64,000 bases of DNA from Triticum aestivum (GCF_018294505.1 NC_057809.1:135692979-135756978), one strand, 5' to 3'. Counted from the stretch's first letter, positions 33,546 through 45,244 are shown. Numbers and translations are program-made. The notes: generated from the sequence alone by a model not told the origin.

Positions 33546-34284
33546 CTCGCGGGCTCGGGCGGGCCCCGGATGGGCCTGCAGGGCCGCAGCGGCGAAGTGG
33601 GCGCGGCGGGGACAGGTGGCGGCCTGCGGTTGGACGAGGGAGTGGAGGCGATGACATGGCGAGCCCCCATTGGTCGGAGGGATGTGGCGGCGGGCGGCGG
33701 ACATTGTCCGGCGCGGTGAGGACACGTCCGGCGGCGCGAGGGAAGGAATTTTTAGGGTTTCGTCCGCGAATTTGGAAGGGTTGCACATATTTATAGGTAG
33801 AGGGAGCTAGGAGAGTCCAAATGAGGTGCGGTTTTTGGCCACGTGATCGTGATCGAACGACCGAGATGATGGAGGAGGTTTAGGTGGGTTTTGGGCCACT
33901 TTGGGGAGGTGTTGGGCGGCAACACACACGAGGCCTTTTCGGTCCCTCGGTTAACCGTTGGAGCATCAAACGGAGTCCAAATGGTACGGAACTTGACAGG
34001 CGGTCTACCGGTAGTAAACCAAGGCCGCTTGGCAAGTCTCGGTCCAATCCGGAAATGTTTAATCCCCACACACGAAAGAAAGGTAGAAATGACCACCGGA
34101 GGAGAACGGAACGCCGGAATGCAAAATGGACAAGGGGGAAAATGCTCGGATGCATGAGACGAACACGTATGCAAATGAAATGCACATGATGACATGATAC
34201 GCAATGCATGACATGCAAGCAATGACAAGGCAACAACAACGAATAACTGGACGACACCTGGCACATCGGTCTCGGGGCGTCACA
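33546..34284 (-). mobile_element. Gypsy LTR fragment, unit B
   Basis: Equivalent of 21872-22610, ending GGGCGTCACA. The TATA box is retained at 33785-33796. Confidence 0.85.
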
Positions 34285-35422
34285 ACACTCCACCACTACG
34301 AGAGGATCTCGTCCCGAGATCTAGAATGGCACCGGAGGAACAACGGAAGAGAAAAGGGGAGAGGTAAAACTAAGTTGCTTCATTGACAAACAAGTGAAAC
34401 CACGAACCTTGAAGAGGTTAAGCCACTCCGGGAGAATAACACAACGGAGATGAACGAAGTTGAAAGCACTCCGTTAAGAGAGAGTAACAAGTAAGAACAA
34501 ATTCGGGAAGCACTCCGGTTTAGAAGGGATGCCAGACTTGATAAGGCGAAAGGAAATTGAGCAAAAAGGGCACAACACTTCGGTTCAATGGACAATCATG
34601 AAAAGAACATAATCTTTGATGAAGCGAGATGATGGTTGAAGAAAGCAACAACACAATGCCTCCGGAACGAAAGAATAGAAGTTGTATCGATGGAACAAAA
34701 AAACGGAGAAGAAAACAACATCTTCTACCTCCAATGAGCTTGAAAAGCATCTTAAAGAGAAGGGTCACACGGAGTTGTTGGAACAATCCACAACGAAAAG
34801 AATAAACTTGATATGGTCTTATGGAACACATCTCAAAATTATGAAGTGACGACCTGCCACTCACAGGAAAAAGAATTGGATTAGTATGAACAAGGAGACG
34901 AGAAAGTATTTCACCGGGAGGATAAAGAAGAACTTGGGTCCTTTATAAGCACCATAACTAGCAACAATCCTTAGGAAAGGCTTTGGTAAAATATAACCCA
35001 AGATAACTCCAAAGAAGAGATTGATGGATTTAAAAATCCTTAGAAAAAAATCTTGATGAAAACTTCGAGAAGGAATTAAATCCTTTATGAACCATCATGT
35101 AGAACCTTCATGAAGAACTCTGGTAACCAAAGCATGATCAATCGAAATGAAAGATAAGTTGAAAATACAAGGTGAAACCTTGTAATGATTTAGATGGATC
35201 TCCGTGATAATTAGAGCTTGGAACTTTGGAAAAAGAAAAGATAAAGCATCTCGAACCCAGAATGTGATATGATGCACCTCCGGAATAAGGAATTAATCAC
35301 TTGTATGAACAAGAATAAGAATTATGTTATGCTTGTCCTTCACCAATTAAATTGATGACAAACAACGGATTTGGTGTACTACTTATTCTCGTAGAAAGGA
35401 TTAAAAGAGATATAAGTCATCC
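34285..35422 (-). mobile_element. Gypsy internal 3' remnant, unit B
   Basis: Equivalent of 22611-23748 with scattered substitutions and the same deletion junction to LTR sequence (CATCC|GATCAACTA). No protein motif recognised. Confidence 0.6.
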
Positions 35423-38400
35423 GATCAACTAAAACGAAACAACACAAAGGTCAAGATCTTCATCGAGCTCCTCCTGAGCTTGGTTGCGTCATCTACACGG
35501 ACTCATCGGGACCTGCAAACTGGTTTTGGAAGTATCTGTGAGTCACGGGGACTCAGCCATCTTACACCCTCGCGATCAAGACTATTTAAGCTTATGGGTA
35601 AGGTAAAAGGTATGAGGTGAAGCTGCAGCAAGCGACTAGCATATATGCTGGCTAACATACGCAAAAGAGAGCGAGAAGAGAAGGCAAAGCACGGTTGACA
35701 ATCTATGATCAAGAAGTGGTCCTAGAACAACCTACGTCAAGCGTAACTCCAACACCGTGTTCACTTCCCGGACTCCGCCGAGAAGAGACCATCACGGAAA
35801 CACACGCGGTTGATGCATTTTAATTAAGGTTAACTTCAGGTTTTCTACAACCGGACGTTAAAAAATTCCCATTTGCCCATAACCGCGGGCACGGCTTTCG
35901 AAAGTTCAAATCCCTGCAGGGGTGTCCCAACTTAGCCCATCATAAGCTCTCACGGTCAACGAAGGAATAGACCTCCTCCTGAGACACTCCGATCAGACTC
36001 GGTATCCCGGTTCTACAAGACATTTCAACAGGGTAAAACTAAACCAGCAACACCGCCCGAATGTACCGACAAATCCTGATAGGAGCTGCACATATCTCTT
36101 TCTCAGGGCACACTCAGATGAGCCAGACGTCGGGTAGGCCAGCCCAGAGTTGCCCCTAGTAGCCCCGGACATCGCTCAGTTGGACCAACACTCAGAGGAG
36201 CACTGGCCCGGGGGGGTTAAAATAATGATGACCCTCAGGAGCGTGACTCCCAAGGGAAAAGAAAAGGCTAGGTGGCAAATGGTAAAACCAATGTTGGGCA
36301 TTGCTGGAAGAGCTTTACTTAAGGCGAACTGTCAAGGGGTTCCCATAATAGCCCAACCGCGTAAGGAACGCAAAATCCGGGAACATAACACCGATATGAC
36401 GGAAACTAGGGCGGCAAGAGTGGAACAAAACACCAGGCATAAGGCCGAGCCTTCCACCCTTTACCAAGTATATAGATGCATTAATTAAAATAAGATATAT
36501 TGTGATATCCCAACAAGTAAACAATGTTCCAACAAGGAACGACGTCTCCATGTTCCAACAAGGTACAAACTTCAATCTTCACCTGCAACTAACAACGCTA
36601 TAAGAGGGGCTGAGCAATGTGGTAACATAGCCAAACAACAGTTTGCTAGGACAAGGTGGGTTAGAGGCTTGGTTCAACAATATAGGAGGCATGATAAGCA
36701 AGTGGTAGGTATCACAACATAGGCATAGCAAAAGAGCGAGCGACTAGCAAGCAAAGATAGAAGTGATTTCGAGGGTATGGTCATCTTGCCTGAAATCCCG
36801 CAAGGAAGAAGAACGAGTCCATGAAGAAGAGAAACGGACGTAGACGAGCGGGTCCTCACAAATGCTACATTACCGAAACCAACCCGAAGACGCAAACACC
36901 GGAAAGAAGCACACAACACAGTAAACAACCAACACATGAACATGGGATGACATGCGGGATGCGGTATGCGATGCATATGCATGATTTGACAAGGAATTCA
37001 TGAACCTGGCCTCAACTTGGAAATCCAAGTGTACCACTGGAAAGGTGAGATGAAATCGCTTGAAAACGATATAAAGATCACCGGAATTGGAGTTACGGTT
37101 TGGGAATGGCAAGCAATTCAAATATGACCATGTTCTGCGATTTACAGCAAGTAGCCATCTAAATGCAACAATATGAACATGCTACGGCACCCAATCATGG
37201 CAACGAAATACATGGCAGGGATCCATTCATGATGTTTAACAAAATACTAGCACCGAGCTACGGTCAATCATCCATTAACAGGTTCAAACAAGCATGGCAA
37301 AAATGCATTTGGTAAACATATTTCAGACTTAGTGAAATTAACACTTGTCTGGAATTCAGATCAGATAGCACTCTTCGGAGCAACAAAACTACATGCTACA
37401 GGACCTGAACATGGCAAAGTAAAGCATGGCATGGAGATACTCAAAGAGCTTAACAAACGTCCCTTAGTGACCTTGAGCCAAAAGGGATCAGAAAATACAA
37501 TTGCAAGCATGTGAACATGGCAAAAACATAATCAGTTCTCAGACTTGGTGAAAAACTGGAGCATGCTGAAAACAGATATCAAGTAGGCATGTTTACGAGC
37601 TCGATGCACTCACTACAGAGCAAGGCATGACAAACTAAGCATACACCCATCAAGAATACACAAAATACAAGCTAGAAATGGCAAGAACAATACCATGGCA
37701 TGCACGGATCAACTACAACATCCTCGGCAAAATCGCTAACAAGTAGACAATCTGCCCAGATTCACGAAATGACAAAAGTAGAGCTCGATTGACTCAAGCT
37801 AGGGTGCTCCATAATTGCAAACAAAGACATGGATGGATAAAGCACTACAATATTAACAAAACATCCTTACTGATAATCCTCAATAGAGGCACGGATCACT
37901 AGGAAACACCATGAACATATGGCATAATGAGATAAACAGACCAAGGACTTAGTGGAAATGCTAAGTCCCTGAAAACAGCATTACCAAGTGCCTCACTTTG
38001 CAAGCTTGTGCTAGTCACCACACACATCACAAAAATACATGGGTTGCACCTCTGGAAAGATGGCAAAACCCTTAACAAAACATATGTATGGCTCATGGGC
38101 ATATCATGCACACAATAATCATGGCAAAAATGACAAATATCTAAATGGAGCAGCAGATCTGACAATTAACTCAAGTAGCACTCTTCCAACAGCATTTCGG
38201 GCATCAGGATGCGCTCTAATGAAAACGATGCAATGAGATGAAATGATGTACTCTCTGAGCGAACATTTTGATATGCTATATGCATGAATTGGAGCTACGG
38301 ATGCAAAGTTACGAGGCGATGAACATGGGCATGTGGATCTGGGAATTTCGAGGACTTGGTAGAAATTTTACCTCCCGAAACGGATCTAGGGTTTTGGGGT

Positions 38401-39585
38401 ACGCCGTACGAGGTTCGCCGAAAAGTCGCCGGAGGAGAGGGGACGGCGCCGGAGTTGGGGAAAAACTCGCCGGAGTTGTCAGGGTTGCCGGATCCGGTCG
38501 CTCCTCGACCGGATCTGACCGGGGAAGAAGCGGAGCGAGGTACCGAGGCAGAGGCGGCGCCGGCGACCTCCTGTAGTGGCGGCGCGGCACGGGAGCTCCA
38601 CGAGCTCCTGCGGCAGGACGGCGGGATGAAGAGGGCCGGAGAGCACTCGAGGTTCGTCCGCTTGGGAACCCCGCAGTCGAGCGGCGGCCTGCGAAGGCAC
38701 GGGTGGCGCGCTCCGGCGAAGACGGCCCCGGTCGGCGGCGGAGCGGCGAAGCGCGGTGGAGGGGAGGCGCGGGCGGCGGCTGGCGACAAGACACAAGGCG
38801 GCGGCACAGGGGAGGCTCTGGCGGCGGAGCACGGAGGCCGGTCCGGGCTCTTGCGGGCTCGGGCGGGCCCCGGATGGGCCTGTAGGGCCGCAGCGGCAAA
38901 GTGGGCGCGGCGGGGACAGGTGGCAGCCTGCGGTTGGACGAGGGAGTGGCGGTGATGATGTGGCGAGCCCCCGTTGGTCGGAGGGACGTGGCGGCGGGCG
39001 GCGGACATTTTCCGGCACGGTGAGGACGCGTCCGGCGGCGCGAGGGAAGGAATTTTTAGGGTTTCGTCCGCGAATTTGGAAGGGTTGCACATATTTATAG
39101 GTAGAGGGAGCTAGGAGAGTCCAAATGAGGTGCGGTTTTCGGCCACGCAATCGTGATCGGACGCTCTAGATGATGGAAGAGGTTTAGGTGGGGTTGGGCC
39201 AAATGGGAGGGTGTTGGGCTGCAACACACACGAGGCCTTTTCGGTCCCTCGGTTAACCGTTGGAGCATCAAACGAAGTCCAAATGGTACGAAACTTGACA
39301 GGCGGTCTACCGGTAGTAAACCAAGGCCGCTTGGCATGTCTCGGTCCAATCCGGAAATGTTTAATACCCACACATGAAAGAAGGTAGAAACGACCACCGG
39401 AGGAGAACGGAGCGCCGGAATGCAAAACGGACAACGGGGAAAATGCTCGGATGCATGAGACGAACACGTATGCAAATGAAATGCACATGATGACATGATA
39501 CGCAATGCATGACACGCAAGCAATGACAAGGCAACAACAGCGAATAACTGGATGACACCTGGCACATCGGTCTCGGGGCGTCACA
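35423..39585 (-). mobile_element. Gypsy LTR, unit B, lacking its inner end
   Basis: Collinear with 12251-16420 and 23749-28096. It ends GGGCGTCACA and is followed by TGCTC at 39586-39590, the right target-duplication arm of the original insertion. It lacks the 177-bp insert of unit A. Confidence 0.8.
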
Positions 39586-39904
39586 TGCTCGTCGGTGGCG
39601 GTGGAGCGGGGGAGGGTGCGGTGGGTCATCGGCGGCGGTGGAGCTAGCGAGGGAGGGTGCGGGTGGGATTGAGATCAAGATGGAGGGGGATAGCGATCGA
39701 GATGAAGGGGCATCGAGATCGAGATGGAGGGGGAATCGAGATCAACATGGAGGGATATCAAGAAATGAAGACTACGATTTAAATACAGTCGATGATATCA
39801 AAAAGTGCCCATGAAATTTAAAAATATTCATGATATCAAAAAGTGCCCATGAAATACGACCAAGAAATGAAGACTATGATTTAAATACAGTCGATCTTAG
39901 CTAG

Positions 39905-42900
39905 CTATCTGTTCATAATCTTCTTGCCCTTCTTTTTCGTAAATGGAGTTCTTCTGTGGAACGGACGTCCTTTAGGTAGGCTGGTCCTGCTTCTTCTTGT
40001 GGTGTATGCTGCTACTTCATCGTCGTCATCATGTTCAATCTTCGGGTCGCCATACTTGTCGAAGTCTTGCTCATTGGCTACTCCATCCATTCCGATGATC
40101 TTCCTTTTGCCTCTCCTCACGACAACACGACTGGGCTTTGACGGGTCGGTAATGAAGAAGCATTGGTCCACTTGGGAAGCCAGTACCCATGGCTCATTTT
40201 TCGCGGTGATGTTTGCACCCGCGGTCTTGGATTTGGCTTCGGGTATAACCATGGTGGTGAAATACCGGTCTTCTTTTAGGACGCTCTTGGCCCATCTGAC
40301 ACAGAACATCGGGACCTTCTCTCGAGTGTAGCTCAGCTCCCAGATCTCCTCTATCCTTCCGTAGTATCTATCCTTGCCGTTACCGGTGTAGGATTCCATC
40401 GTTACCCCGGAGTTCTGATAACCATCGCTCTTCATGTCCTTGTCCTCGGTGTAGAATGTGTAGCCGTTGATATCGTACGCCTCATAGGTCATCAGGTTGT
40501 GCTCGGCGCCCTGTGACAAGGCGAATATGAGTTGTTCTTCCATGGAAGAATCCTCATGTAAAGGGTACGATAGAAGCTTCTGCTTGAACCAACGCGTGAA
40601 ACATGAGTTGTGCTCTTTGATTATATCTCCGTCCGTCCTCTGTTGGCCTCGGTCATTGTACGTCTTCTCAATAAAGGTTTTGTGCTCTACCACCCAAGGA
40701 TCGACCACGTCTATGTGTTGTAGCGCGACTAGGTTTGCTCTTTCAAAGTCGGCGAGTCGACCCTCGAAGTCGACATGCATTTCGCGGCGACCCTCACGGT
40801 GACCCCATCCAGTGAGCCTACCGAGGTGCCTGTTGACGGGCAGACCAACGGGGTTCTCGATGCCTAGATAATTCGTGCAGTTGGAGATGCACTCTTCGGT
40901 CAGAAAGCCCCTGGCTATACTTCCCTCTGGACGTGACATGTTGCGAACGTATCCTTTGATGAAACCATTCATCCTTTCGAACGGCATCATGCTGTGCAGG
41001 AATGTCGGCCTGAGTTGGATGATATCCTCAACGATATGGACCAGCAGATGCACCATAACGTCGACGAATGCAGGCGGGAAGTACATCTCAAGCTCGCATA
41101 GTATCACCATGATCTCTTCCTGTAGCCTTCTGAGTTGCCTCACGCCAACCGACTTCCGAGAGATGACGTCGAAAAAGTTGCACAGGCCAAATAGCGTTTC
41201 ACGGACGTGCGCATCCATGATCCCATAGATTGCAACTGGAAGTATCTGTGTCATCAACATGTGACAGTCGTGAGACTTCATCCCGCTGAACTTCTGCTTT
41301 GCTGGGCCTAGGTATCTGCTTATCTTCCCCGCGTAACCGTAAGGAAGTTTTACTCCTACGAGGCAGGTGAAAAACTGCTCGATCTCCTCCTGACTTAGAG
41401 TGAAGCACGCGGGAGGGTAGTCATTTCCGCTCTTCTTGGCCTTTTTGCCTTTGCGATGACTTTCTGTGTCCTGCTTCGCCTCATCATCATCATCATCATC
41501 ATCATCATTAGCGTGAAGCTCCTGCCTGATGCCCATTGATTTCAAGTCTGACCTTGCTTTCGGCCCATCTTTGGTCCTCTCTGGCATGTTGAGCAGGGTA
41601 CCAAGCAGACTCTCGCACACATTCTTCGTGATATGCATGGCATCAAGGCTGTGAGGCACACGGTGGATCTTCCAGTACGACAAGTCCCAGAAAACAGACC
41701 TTGTTTTCCATACCTTCAGCAGCGGCTCTGGCGCCTTTCGCTTCTTTCCCGGCTCTGGCGCCTTTTGCTTCTTTCCCGGCAGTGGGAAATCTTTCCAATT
41801 TTTCAACAACCCGTCTATTTCCTCGCCGCTCCTCGTACGCGGGCGTCTTCGGAGTTCGGTTTCACCATCGAACAGATCCTTGCGTTTCCTCCACGGGTCA
41901 TCATCGTGAAGCCACCTTCGATGTCCCATGAACACAGTTTTCAAAGACCCGGGATATCTATCTAGCTGGCGATACGTTGTGTCATCCATGCACCTGACGC
42001 ATCCCGAAAATCCGTGGACCACCTGCCCCGCGAGATATCCGTAACCGAGATAGTCGTGCACCGTCATGAGCAGTGCGGCTCTCATAGGGAAATATTCTTT
42101 CTCTGCGGCATCCCACGTATTGGCTGGCATTTTCCACAGCGTGTCTAGCTCCTCTTTCAGCAGCCCCAGATACAGATTGATGTCGTTCCCTGGTTGTTTC
42201 GGCCCTTCAATTAGCATACTCGTGTGAATGTACTTCCTCTTCATGCACAACCAGGGGGGAAGGTTGTACATCCACACAAACACAGGCCAGGTGCTATGTG
42301 TGCTTCTCTGGCTGCCAAACGGATTGACTCCATCGGTGCTCGCACCCAGCACGATGTTCCTTGGATCCTTCCCAAATTCTGGGTGCTCGAATTTCAACGC
42401 TTGCCACTGGCTGCCATCCTTAGGGTGACTCAGCATCTTGTCTTTTTTATTTATCTCCGGATCATTTGCTTCATCTTCTCGCTTCTTCTCCTCCCTATCC
42501 GTGTGCCAACGCAGGAGCTTTGCTACCTTAGGGTCCGCGAAATACTGCTGCAGACGAGGAGTGATCCGAAAGTACCACACCACTTTTCGAGGAGCTTTCT
42601 TCCTCTTCTTGTATCGAGTGACGCCGCACACCGAACATATGGTAGACTCCGCGTGCTCATCCCGATAAATGATGCAATTGTTCATGCACACATGGTATTT
42701 CACGTGCGGTAAATCCAGAGGACACACGACTTTCTTTGCCTCCTCGAAACTGGTCGGGCACTTGTTCCCCTTGGGAAGACGTTCGTGCCAGAATGACATG
42801 TTCTCGTCGAAGCATGCGTTGGTCATTTTGTGTTTTACCTTCATCTCCAAAGCCATGAGCGTTACTTTCAGGCGGGTATCCTCGGGTCTGCATCCTTCAT

Positions 42901-43471
42901 ACAATGGAGTAACCGCGTCTATCTCCAGTTGATCCAGCTTGGCTTTCTCTCGGGCGGCAGCTCTTGCGTTATCCGTCTGCTTGAGAAGTAGCTCTTGAAT
43001 ATGAGGGTCCTGCACCCAGCCCATCGATGGTCCATCGTCGTCTGCTCCTCCGGCATCTTGATCTTCATGATCATGCCCTTCGTCTGGTCCGACATCTTCC
43101 TCATCATCATGTCCGGCATCTTCTACATGATGACTGTGTACAACATCACCGTCGTGATCATGTCCTGGAGATTCTTCGTCTTCTCGCCCGCCCGAGCCGC
43201 AGTGGTTGTCTTGCTGCCCTTCCTCAGTTCTTGCCCGGCCCCCATGGATGACTTCATAGTCATCTTCATCACCCTGCCACCGATAGCCATCCATGAAACC
43301 ACGCAAGAGCAGGTGGTCCCGCACCTGCCCGGAATCCGGGTCCTCAATAAGGCTCTTCAGCTTGCATCTTTGACACGGACATCTTATCTCTGTCTCGTTC
43401 TTTTGAAGCATCTCGGCCTTCGCGGAGCTCAAAAACCTATTCACGATGCCTTCGGTCATCGTGCGGACCAT
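39905..43471 (-). CDS. CACTA TNP2-type transposase, intact
   Basis: An uninterrupted frame runs from 43582 to the stop at 39905-39907 (1225 codons). The ATG at 43469-43471 (GCGACCATGG context, 9 nt after a probable CCCCGCAG acceptor) is the better start and gives 1188 residues. Numbered in the 1225-codon frame: a Transpos_assoc-type zinc region (CPCQRC, 68-73), an acidic His/Asp-rich linker (115-185), the Transposase_21 catalytic region (STDGVNPFG at 415; MYNLPPWLC at 438; TVHDYLGYGYLAG at 507; SLDAMHITKNVC at 645), an eight-Asp run (693-700), a DUF4218-like block (CHMLMTQILPVAI at 773; MMPFERMNGFIKGY at 865) and a DUF4216-like block (GYTFYTEDKD at 1040). It would cut and join the element ends. 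It lies at the promoter end of the CACTA. I cannot assign catalytic acids with certainty. Confidence 0.9.
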   Translation of the reverse strand: MVRTMTEGIVNRFLSSAKAEMLQKNETEIRCPCQRCKLKSLIEDPDSGQVRDHLLLRGFMDGYRWQGDEDDYEVIHGGRARTEEGQQDNHCGSGGREDEESPGHDHDGDVVHSHHVEDAGHDDEEDVGPDEGHDHEDQDAGGADDDGPSMGWVQDPHIQELLLKQTDNARAAAREKAKLDQLEIDAVTPLYEGCRPEDTRLKVTLMALEMKVKHKMTNACFDENMSFWHERLPKGNKCPTSFEEAKKVVCPLDLPHVKYHVCMNNCIIYRDEHAESTICSVCGVTRYKKRKKAPRKVVWYFRITPRLQQYFADPKVAKLLRWHTDREEKKREDEANDPEINKKDKMLSHPKDGSQWQALKFEHPEFGKDPRNIVLGASTDGVNPFGSQRSTHSTWPVFVWMYNLPPWLCMKRKYIHTSMLIEGPKQPGNDINLYLGLLKEELDTLWKMPANTWDAAEKEYFPMRAALLMTVHDYLGYGYLAGQVVHGFSGCVRCMDDTTYRQLDRYPGSLKTVFMGHRRWLHDDDPWRKRKDLFDGETELRRRPRTRSGEEIDGLLKNWKDFPLPGKKQKAPEPGKKRKAPEPLLKVWKTRSVFWDLSYWKIHRVPHSLDAMHITKNVCESLLGTLLNMPERTKDGPKARSDLKSMGIRQELHANDDDDDDDDEAKQDTESHRKGKKAKKSGNDYPPACFTLSQEEIEQFFTCLVGVKLPYGYAGKISRYLGPAKQKFSGMKSHDCHMLMTQILPVAIYGIMDAHVRETLFGLCNFFDVISRKSVGVRQLRRLQEEIMVILCELEMYFPPAFVDVMVHLLVHIVEDIIQLRPTFLHSMMPFERMNGFIKGYVRNMSRPEGSIARGFLTEECISNCTNYLGIENPVGLPVNRHLGRLTGWGHREGRREMHVDFEGRLADFERANLVALQHIDVVDPWVVEHKTFIEKTYNDRGQQRTDGDIIKEHNSCFTRWFKQKLLSYPLHEDSSMEEQLIFALSQGAEHNLMTYEAYDINGYTFYTEDKDMKSDGYQNSGVTMESYTGNGKDRYYGRIEEIWELSYTREKVPMFCVRWAKSVLKEDRYFTTMVIPEAKSKTAGANITAKNEPWVLASQVDQCFFITDPSKPSRVVVRRGKRKIIGMDGVANEQDFDKYGDPKIEHDDDDEVAAYTTRRSRTSLPKGRPFHRRTPFTKKKGKKIMNR
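41483..41510 (-). repeat. ATC/GAT microsatellite inside TNP2
   Basis: A run of ATC triplets on the plus strand encodes the eight-aspartate stretch of the transposase on the minus strand. Being in frame, length changes would add or remove aspartates without breaking the gene. Confidence 0.85.
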
Positions 43472-43484
43472 GGTCGCCTGCGGG

Positions 43485-43965
43485 GTAGAGCAAAACGATA
43501 TTTTAGAACCAAGAAAAAATTTGGCATGACTTTCCCTAAAAATAGGACCAAAAAGAATGCATAGTGCCAAAATTCTCGCCAAAACAGAAATGAATCAACA
43601 TTCCGGCAAAATATTGGCAACTATCGCATTTCAAATATTGGTACCTGCAAACACAAACATATATGCAACACCACAAACATATGCAACACCACAAACATAC
43701 ATAAATCTAGCTAGGCCACAAAAAGTGCATGTGCACGTTGTTGGAGTGAGCTAGGGAGAAAAAAAGTAGATCTACAACATGAAGATAGCTTTCCCCTTAC
43801 TTACCTATCAAAAAAGGTAATTTCAACACTTAATTTTGATGAATCTATGGTGCAAATGAGGTGAGGAGGAGGAGGCAGCCGACAAGCTTAGAGAAGGAGG
43901 TGGGGGGAATGAAGTGGGGAAAGTGAGTGTGTAGGTGTGGCTGTCCAAAAATATCTAGCTGGTCC
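43485..43965. promoter_or_regulatory. TNP2 upstream region
   Basis: Non-coding DNA between the TNP2 start and the right subterminal repeats; transcription would run leftward from here. It includes the motif CCTAAAAATAGGACC (43537-43551), shared with the inverted repeat at 9349-9440, and a short tandem of 'CAACACCACAAACATAT' (about 43665-43700). No confident TATA box. A short 5' exon may exist, as the first base of the TNP2 exon follows CCCCGCAG. Confidence 0.4.
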
Positions 43966-43969
43966 CAGG

Positions 43970-44420
43970 TTACTAATGGCGCACCACACAGCCATGCGCC
44001 ATTAGTAACCCAATATACTAATGGCGCACCACACAGACATGCGCCATTAGTAGTTTTGCAAAAAAGTAAAAAAATGATTTTTATACTAATGGCGCACCAT
44101 GGCACAGTGCGCCATTACTAGTTTAAACTAGTAATGGCGCACTATGCAACGGTGCGCCATTAGTAGTTTTGCAAAAAAGTAAAAAAAATACAGTAGTGGC
44201 GCACTCTATGGCTGGTGCGCCATTAGTAGTTCTAACTACTAATGGCGCACTCTGCCCGGATGCGCCATTAGTATGTTTGAAAAAAAACATTTTGTTACTA
44301 GTGGCGCACCGTGTGCCTGGTGCGCCATTAGTGTCTTCCACACTAATGGCGCATCTCCACATGGTGCGCCATTAGTATATAGTAGTGGCGCACCACTTCT
44401 CTGGTGCGCCATTAGTGTCA
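43970..44420. repeat. CACTA right subterminal repeat cluster
   Basis: About twelve copies of ACTAATGGCGCAC or ACTAGTGGCGCAC paired with inverse GTGCGCCATTAGT, arranged as successive hairpins with 5-8 nt loops. Mirrors the left cluster; probable protein-binding platform. Confidence 0.85.
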
Positions 44421-44430
44421 ATTTCATCTT

Positions 44431-44450
44431 TAGCCCTTTTCCTAGTAGTG
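44431..44450. repeat. CACTA right terminal inverted repeat
   Basis: Ends CCTTTTCCTAGTAGTG, the perfect reverse complement of the left end over 16 bp, directly followed by the GTA target duplication at 44451-44453. Confidence 0.95.
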
Positions 44451-45236
44451 GTATGTCTAGAGGGGGGGGGGATTAGACAACTTGACCAAATAAAAATCTA
44501 GCATTTTCCCAATTTTAAGTCTTGGCAGATTTTAGCAACTTAGCACTAGTCAAGCAATCAACCTACACATGCAAGTCTAAGAGTATAGCAGCGGAATGTA
44601 AAACATTGCACATGAAGGTAAAGGGAGGAGTTTGGAGGGAGCAAACGCAATGTAGACACAAAGATTTTTGGCATGGTTCCGATAGGTGGTGCTATCGTAC
44701 ATCCACGTTTATGGAGACTTCAACCCATGAAGGGTAACGGTTGCACGAGTCCATAGAGGGCTCCACCCACGAAGGGTCCATGAAGAAGCAACCTTGTCTA
44801 TCCCACCATGGCCATCGCCCACGAAGGACTTGCCTCACTAGGGTAGATCTTCACGAAGTAGCCGATCTCCTTGACCGTACAAACTCCTTGGTTCAACTCC
44901 ACAATCTTGACGGAGGCTCCCAAGTGACACCTAACCAATCTAGGAGACACCACTCTCCAAAAGGTAATAGATGGTGTGTTGATGATGAACTCCTTGCTCT
45001 TGTGCTTGAAATGATAGTCTCCCCAACACTCAACTCTCTCTCACAGATTTGGATTTGGTGGAAAGATGATTTGAGTGGAAAGCAACTTGGAGAAGGCTAG
45101 AGATCAAGATTCATATGGTTGGAATGGAATATCTTGGTCTCAATACACGAGTAGGTGGTTCTCTCTCAGAAAATGTATGCTGGAAGTGTAGACTTGTTCT
45201 GATGGTTCTCTCCATGATGAAGAGTGGGTGGAGGGG

Positions 45237-45244
45237 TATATATA
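45237..45244 (-). promoter_or_regulatory. TATA box of the Sirevirus-like LTR
   Basis: TATATATA flanked by GGGG and GCCTCC, directly left (downstream in minus sense) of the CTCGGTGGGACCGA motif series, which would therefore lie upstream of the transcription start. Confidence 0.5.

Larger units (their letters stand above)
17441..40604. repeat. Two tandem 11.5-kb units plus a partial left copy
   Basis: Unit A is 17441-29115 and unit B is 29116-40604. Each runs Copia fragment, Gypsy LTR fragment, Gypsy internal remnant, Gypsy LTR, GC minisatellite, TNP2 3' part. The stretch 12251-17440 is homologous to the right-hand 5.2 kb of each unit. The novel junction TNP2|Copia (AAACAT|TTAGGTC) occurs at 17440 and 29115; at 40604 the same TNP2 bases continue into intact gene sequence, which identifies unit B's right edge as the original breakpoint. 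Confidence 0.9.
4283..44450 (-). mobile_element. Complete CACTA (En/Spm) transposon, Caspar-like, with nested insertions
   Basis: The left end reads CACTACTAGGAAAAGG and the right end is its exact reverse complement over 16 bp. Three bases, GTA, are duplicated outside each end (4280-4282 and 44451-44453), the 3-bp target duplication typical of CACTA elements. Both ends carry many copies of the subterminal motif ACTAATGGCGCAC and its inverse. Genes on the minus strand are a TNP2-type transposase near the right end, then a TnpA-like gene and a small membrane-tailed protein near the left end. The span is 40,168 bp; removing 11969-39585 leaves about 12.55 kb. All genes read right to left, so the right end is the promoter end. 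One family gene is intact and one carries two stop codons. Confidence 0.95.

Noticed and set aside
17441..40604. Tandem units as a pure assembly artefact
   Set aside because: Units differ by unit-specific stops, a 177-bp insertion and a template-switch patch, which collapsed or duplicated reads would not create. Not fully excluded without reads.
43027..43251. His-rich plus-strand ORF (HHHVRHLLHDD)
   Set aside because: Shadow of the Asp/Glu/His-rich linker of TNP2 read on the opposite strand.
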